Below are positions 30,980 through 33,393 of a DNA stretch of 33,393 nt, one piece after another. Position numbers and translations under genes: made by a program. The stretch is taken from assembly GCF_002195995.1 (NCBI RefSeq), contig NZ_NHON01000068.1, forward strand, positions 1-33,393. The letters run 5' to 3'. Each line of letters begins with the position of its first letter. Position 1 is the first letter of the stretch. The stretch is from Inquilinus limosus (GTDB lineage Bacteria; Pseudomonadota; Alphaproteobacteria; DSM-16000; Inquilinaceae). The notes beneath the pieces are model-generated. The model made no database searches. It was not told where the DNA came from and saw only the letters and a program-made list of their open reading frames with translations.

Positions 30980-32392
30980 ATGACGACCCCCGCACGCACC
31001 CCTTTCGCCGGCCGCATTCTCATGGTCGGATTCGGCTCGATCGGCCAGGGCGTGCTGCCGCTGCTGCTGCGGCACCTGACCCTGACCCCCGACCGCGTCA
31101 CCATCGTCACGGCGGAGACGAGAGGCCAGAAGGAGGCAGAGCTGTACGGCGTCCGCTTCATCCATGAACCGGTCACGCGCGGCAATTACCGGACACTCCT
31201 CGAACCGCTGCTCGGCCCGGGCGACGCCCTGGTGAACCTCTCGGTCGACGTCTCCTCGGTGGCCCTGATCGAGCTGGCGCGGCAGCGCGGGTCGCTCTAC
31301 ATCGACACCTGCATCGAGCCCTGGCTGGGCGGCTACACCGACCCCGACCTCGGCCCGGCCGACCGATCGAACTACGCGCTGCGCGAGGCCGCGCTGGCGC
31401 TGGGCCGCAACCCCGGCGCGCCGACCGCGGTGCTGACCCATGGCGCCAACCCCGGCCTGGTCTCGCATTTCACCAAGCGCGCGCTGCTCAATATCGCGTC
31501 CGCGACCGGCTTCGAGCCGCCGGTGCCGGCCGACCGCGCCGGCTGGGCCGGCCTGGCCAAGACGCTGGGCGTCAAGGTGATCCATGTCGCCGAGCGCGAC
31601 ACCCAGGTGGCCCGCTTCCCGAAGAAGCCGGGCGAGTTCGTCAACACCTGGTCGATCGACGGCTTCGTCGGCGAGGGCTGCCAGCCGGCCGAGCTGGGCT
31701 GGGGCAGCCATGAGCGCCACTTCCCGGCCGACGGCCACCGCCATGTCGCCGGGTCGCAGGCGGCGATCTGGCTGGCCCGCCCCGGCGCCGCCACACGGGT
31801 GCGGACCTGGACCCCGCTGGCCGGGCCGATCCACGGCTTCCTGATCACCCACAACGAGGCGATCTCGCTGGCCGACTACCTGACCGTCGGCTCCGGCACC
31901 CAGCCGGAGTACCGGCCGACGGTGCACTACGCCTATCACCCGTCCGACGACGCGGTGCTGTCGGTGCACGAGTTCGCCGGCCGCAACTACGAGCTGCAGC
32001 CGAACAAGCGGCTGATGATGGACGAGATCACCGAGGGCATGGACGAGCTGGGCGTGCTGCTGGCCGGCCACGCCAAGGGCGCCTACTGGTACGGCTCGCG
32101 CCTGACCATCGGCGAGGCGCGCGAGCTGGCGCCGCACAACAACGCCACCAGCCTGCAGGTGACGGCGGCGGTGCTGGGCGGGCTGGTCTGGGCGATCGAG
32201 AATCCGGATCGCGGGCTGGTCGAGCCCGAGGAGATGGACCATGAGCGGGTGCTGCAGGTGGCGGCGCCCTATCTCGGCGAGCTGGCCGGCGCCTTCACCG
32301 ACTGGAATCCGCTGGAAGGCCGCGGCCAGCTGTTCCCCGAGGACATCGACCCCGCGGACCCCTGGCAGTTCAAGAACATCCGGGTGGTGTGA
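30980..32392 (+). CDS. hss: Homospermidine synthase
   Basis: 470 residues, usual length for bacterial Hss. The NAD-binding Rossmann motif is ILMVGFGSIGQGVLPLLLRH (GFGSIG at 17-22), followed by DALVNLSVDVSSVALIELAR, YIDTCIEPWLGGY and LTHGANPGLVSHFTKRAL, which is characteristic of the saccharopine-dehydrogenase-like Hss family. The late region VHYAYHPSDDAVLSVHEF and the tail LFPEDIDPADPWQFKNIRVV also match. It makes sym-homospermidine from putrescine (two putrescines, or putrescine plus spermidine), the main long polyamine of many alphaproteobacteria. It is monocistronic up to the GNAT gene, which overlaps its stop. Confidence 0.95.
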   Translation: MTTPARTPFAGRILMVGFGSIGQGVLPLLLRHLTLTPDRVTIVTAETRGQKEAELYGVRFIHEPVTRGNYRTLLEPLLGPGDALVNLSVDVSSVALIELARQRGSLYIDTCIEPWLGGYTDPDLGPADRSNYALREAALALGRNPGAPTAVLTHGANPGLVSHFTKRALLNIASATGFEPPVPADRAGWAGLAKTLGVKVIHVAERDTQVARFPKKPGEFVNTWSIDGFVGEGCQPAELGWGSHERHFPADGHRHVAGSQAAIWLARPGAATRVRTWTPLAGPIHGFLITHNEAISLADYLTVGSGTQPEYRPTVHYAYHPSDDAVLSVHEFAGRNYELQPNKRLMMDEITEGMDELGVLLAGHAKGAYWYGSRLTIGEARELAPHNNATSLQVTAAVLGGLVWAIENPDRGLVEPEEMDHERVLQVAAPYLGELAGAFTDWNPLEGRGQLFPEDIDPADPWQFKNIRVV

Positions 32393-33162
32393 CCGGCTTC
32401 CGCCCGGTCGCCGGCCTGTCCCGCGCCGAGCGGGCGCGGGCCGGCGCCCTGGTGGCCGGGCACCCGGTCTTCGCACTGTACTGGGACGCGGCGGTCGACG
32501 CCGCGGCTGCGGGCGACCGCAGCCGGTCGGTGCGGCTGGAGCCGGAGGGCGCCATCCTGGGCATCGATTTCGACGGGCTGACGGCCTACACCCCGGTCGG
32601 TGCCGTCGGCGACGCCGCCCTCCTCTCCCTCACCGCCGATCCGCGGCCGTTGGAGCTGCATCTGACGCCGGAGCAGGCGGACCGGCTGCGTCCCGCCTGC
32701 GGTGGCCGGCTGGCGCTGGAGGACGGGCTGCGCTTCTATGCCCGGCCGCTCGACAGCCTCCCTGCGCCGGATCCCGGCTGCCGGCGGATGGGGCCGGCCG
32801 AGCTGGAGCCGCTGCGGCGTTTCTATGCCGCGCATTATCCGGCCACCGTGTTCTCCGCCTGGATGCTGGACCTGCCCTTTGTCGCCATCATCGAGGATGG
32901 GCGCCCGGTCGCCGCCGGCGGCGTCCTCGCCCGCGCCGGCGGCCGGGCCATGATCGGCAACTTCCTGGTCGACCCCACCCGCCGCGGCGAGGGCCTGGCC
33001 GGGCGGGTGCTGGCCGGCCTGCTGGCCGCGCTGCGGGCCGAGGGCGTCACCACGGCCCTTCTGGCCACCAACGACCTGAACCCGGCCGCCTGCCGGGTCT
33101 ATGAGCGCGCCGGCTTTGCCCTGATCGAACGCCGGCTGCAGCTGGACCTGCGCGCGGCCTGA
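32389..33162 (+). CDS. GNAT family N-acetyltransferase
   Basis: 257 residues from a GTG at 32389 that overlaps the hss stop by 4 bases (GTGA), so it is translationally coupled to hss. The N-terminal half (1-120) is unfamiliar, with alternating strands (VGAVGDAALLSLTADPRPLE). The C-terminal half (about 128-250) is a GNAT fold: FVAIIEDGRPVAAGGVLARA, then the acetyl-CoA loop NFLVDPTRRGEGLAGRVL (RRGEGLA fits the Q/RxxGxG/A motif), and the closing ATNDLNPAACRVYERAGFAL. Substrate is not known. Coupling to homospermidine synthase makes a polyamine an attractive guess, but there is no residue-level support for it. Confidence 0.88.
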   Translation: MTGFRPVAGLSRAERARAGALVAGHPVFALYWDAAVDAAAAGDRSRSVRLEPEGAILGIDFDGLTAYTPVGAVGDAALLSLTADPRPLELHLTPEQADRLRPACGGRLALEDGLRFYARPLDSLPAPDPGCRRMGPAELEPLRRFYAAHYPATVFSAWMLDLPFVAIIEDGRPVAAGGVLARAGGRAMIGNFLVDPTRRGEGLAGRVLAGLLAALRAEGVTTALLATNDLNPAACRVYERAGFALIERRLQLDLRAA

Positions 33163-33231
33163 CACCAGCGGCCTTTGAGATCGTCTCGAGCCTTCCTCGT
33201 CATGACGGGTTAATACTTCGGATCGTGGTGT

Positions 33232-33247
33232 GCACGGCGCGCCGTGC
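33232..33247. repeat. 16-bp perfect palindrome GCACGGCGCGCCGTGC
   Basis: A perfect self-complementary stretch between the GNAT stop and the transposase stop. It may terminate transcription from either side or lie near the end of the insertion sequence. The 100-bp gap around it shows no gene. Confidence 0.5.
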
Positions 33248-33262
33248 TAGAGCGTTAGCCAC

Positions 33263-33393
33263 CTAGGTTGGCGCGAGATATCCGGAATTGAGGATGTAGT
33301 TCTGGCATTCGAGCGGTGGGAAACGGTCGAGCAGTGAGCCGATGCGGTTCCACAAGGCGTGTCGGTTGCGGGGTGCGGCCCGTCGTATCAGGG
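33263..33393 (-). CDS. IS630-like transposase, C-terminal end only (runs off right edge)
   Basis: The minus strand is open from the right edge to a TAG at 33265-33263, giving 43 residues including LWNRIGSLLDRFPPLECQNY and ending ILNSGYLAPT. The pattern (aromatic-basic start, IGxLLDxFxPxEC, NYxxNxGY, short tail) is that of the C-terminus of IS630-family transposases. Its start and catalytic DDE residues are outside the window. Codon use is less GC-extreme than in neighbouring genes, as expected for a mobile element. The exact end of the element, including its terminal repeat, could not be fixed. Confidence 0.7.
   Translation of the reverse strand, partial: LIRRAAPRNRHALWNRIGSLLDRFPPLECQNYILNSGYLAPT

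Noticed and set aside
33232-33247. The 16-bp palindrome as the terminal inverted repeat of the IS630-like element
   Set aside because: A terminal repeat needs its partner at the far end, which is outside the window, and a self-palindrome is not the usual form.

Overview
The window is high-GC DNA coding almost throughout, with strong third-position G/C and 4-base start/stop overlaps. It looks like the chromosome of an alphaproteobacterium, most likely in the Rhodospirillales/Azospirillales. The evidence is an sdhCDAB operon, homospermidine synthase, DUF2125, a DUF4175/TIGR02302 protein, an argH-lptM-lysA run, an MJ0042 zinc-finger/DUF3426 protein, and GTCAT...ATCCAG palindromic repeats. The genus cannot be fixed from the sequence alone.

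Layout. (1) 1-2600, minus strand: the start of an unrecognised helical protein cut by the left edge, and a large trypsin-like protease fused to a DNA/RNA non-specific (NUC-type) endonuclease. (2) 2691-6558, plus strand: SAM methyltransferase, chorismate mutase with a degenerate prephenate-dehydratase-like tail, HisC-type aminotransferase and TyrA, forming an aromatic amino acid branch. (3) 6561-8535: DUF2125 protein and ChaC-type gamma-glutamylcyclotransferase, each bounded by a palindromic repeat. (4) 8567-15004: B12-dependent ribonucleotide reductase interrupted at its catalytic cysteine by a 375-residue LAGLIDADG intein, a serine hydrolase with a divergent TetR regulator and two matching operators, a repeat-rich gap, and DoxX. 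(5) 15072-18956: an operon of YdcF, PlsC-type acyltransferase and a polytopic membrane protein, divergent from the MJ0042 protein. (6) 19125-25472, minus strand: threonine/serine dehydratase, DUF4175 protein, LysA, LptM-like lipoprotein, ArgH. (7) 25487-27276: TlpA-like thioredoxin, a 25-codon membrane peptide on the minus strand whose Shine-Dalgarno lies inside a 14-bp hairpin, and a CitE-like CoA-ester lyase. (8) 27342-30896: promoter, sdhC-sdhD-sdhA-sdhB and a clear intrinsic terminator. (9) 30980-33162: homospermidine synthase overlapping a GNAT acetyltransferase. (10) 33263 to the edge: C-terminus of an IS630-like transposase.

Most genes are core metabolism: tyrosine/phenylalanine, lysine and arginine synthesis, the TCA cycle/respiratory chain, polyamines and the cell envelope. 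The less ordinary content is the protease-nuclease fusion, the intein, the mosaic family of palindromes sitting mainly at gene ends, and the small hairpin-controlled membrane ORF. No rRNA, tRNA or CRISPR array was seen.
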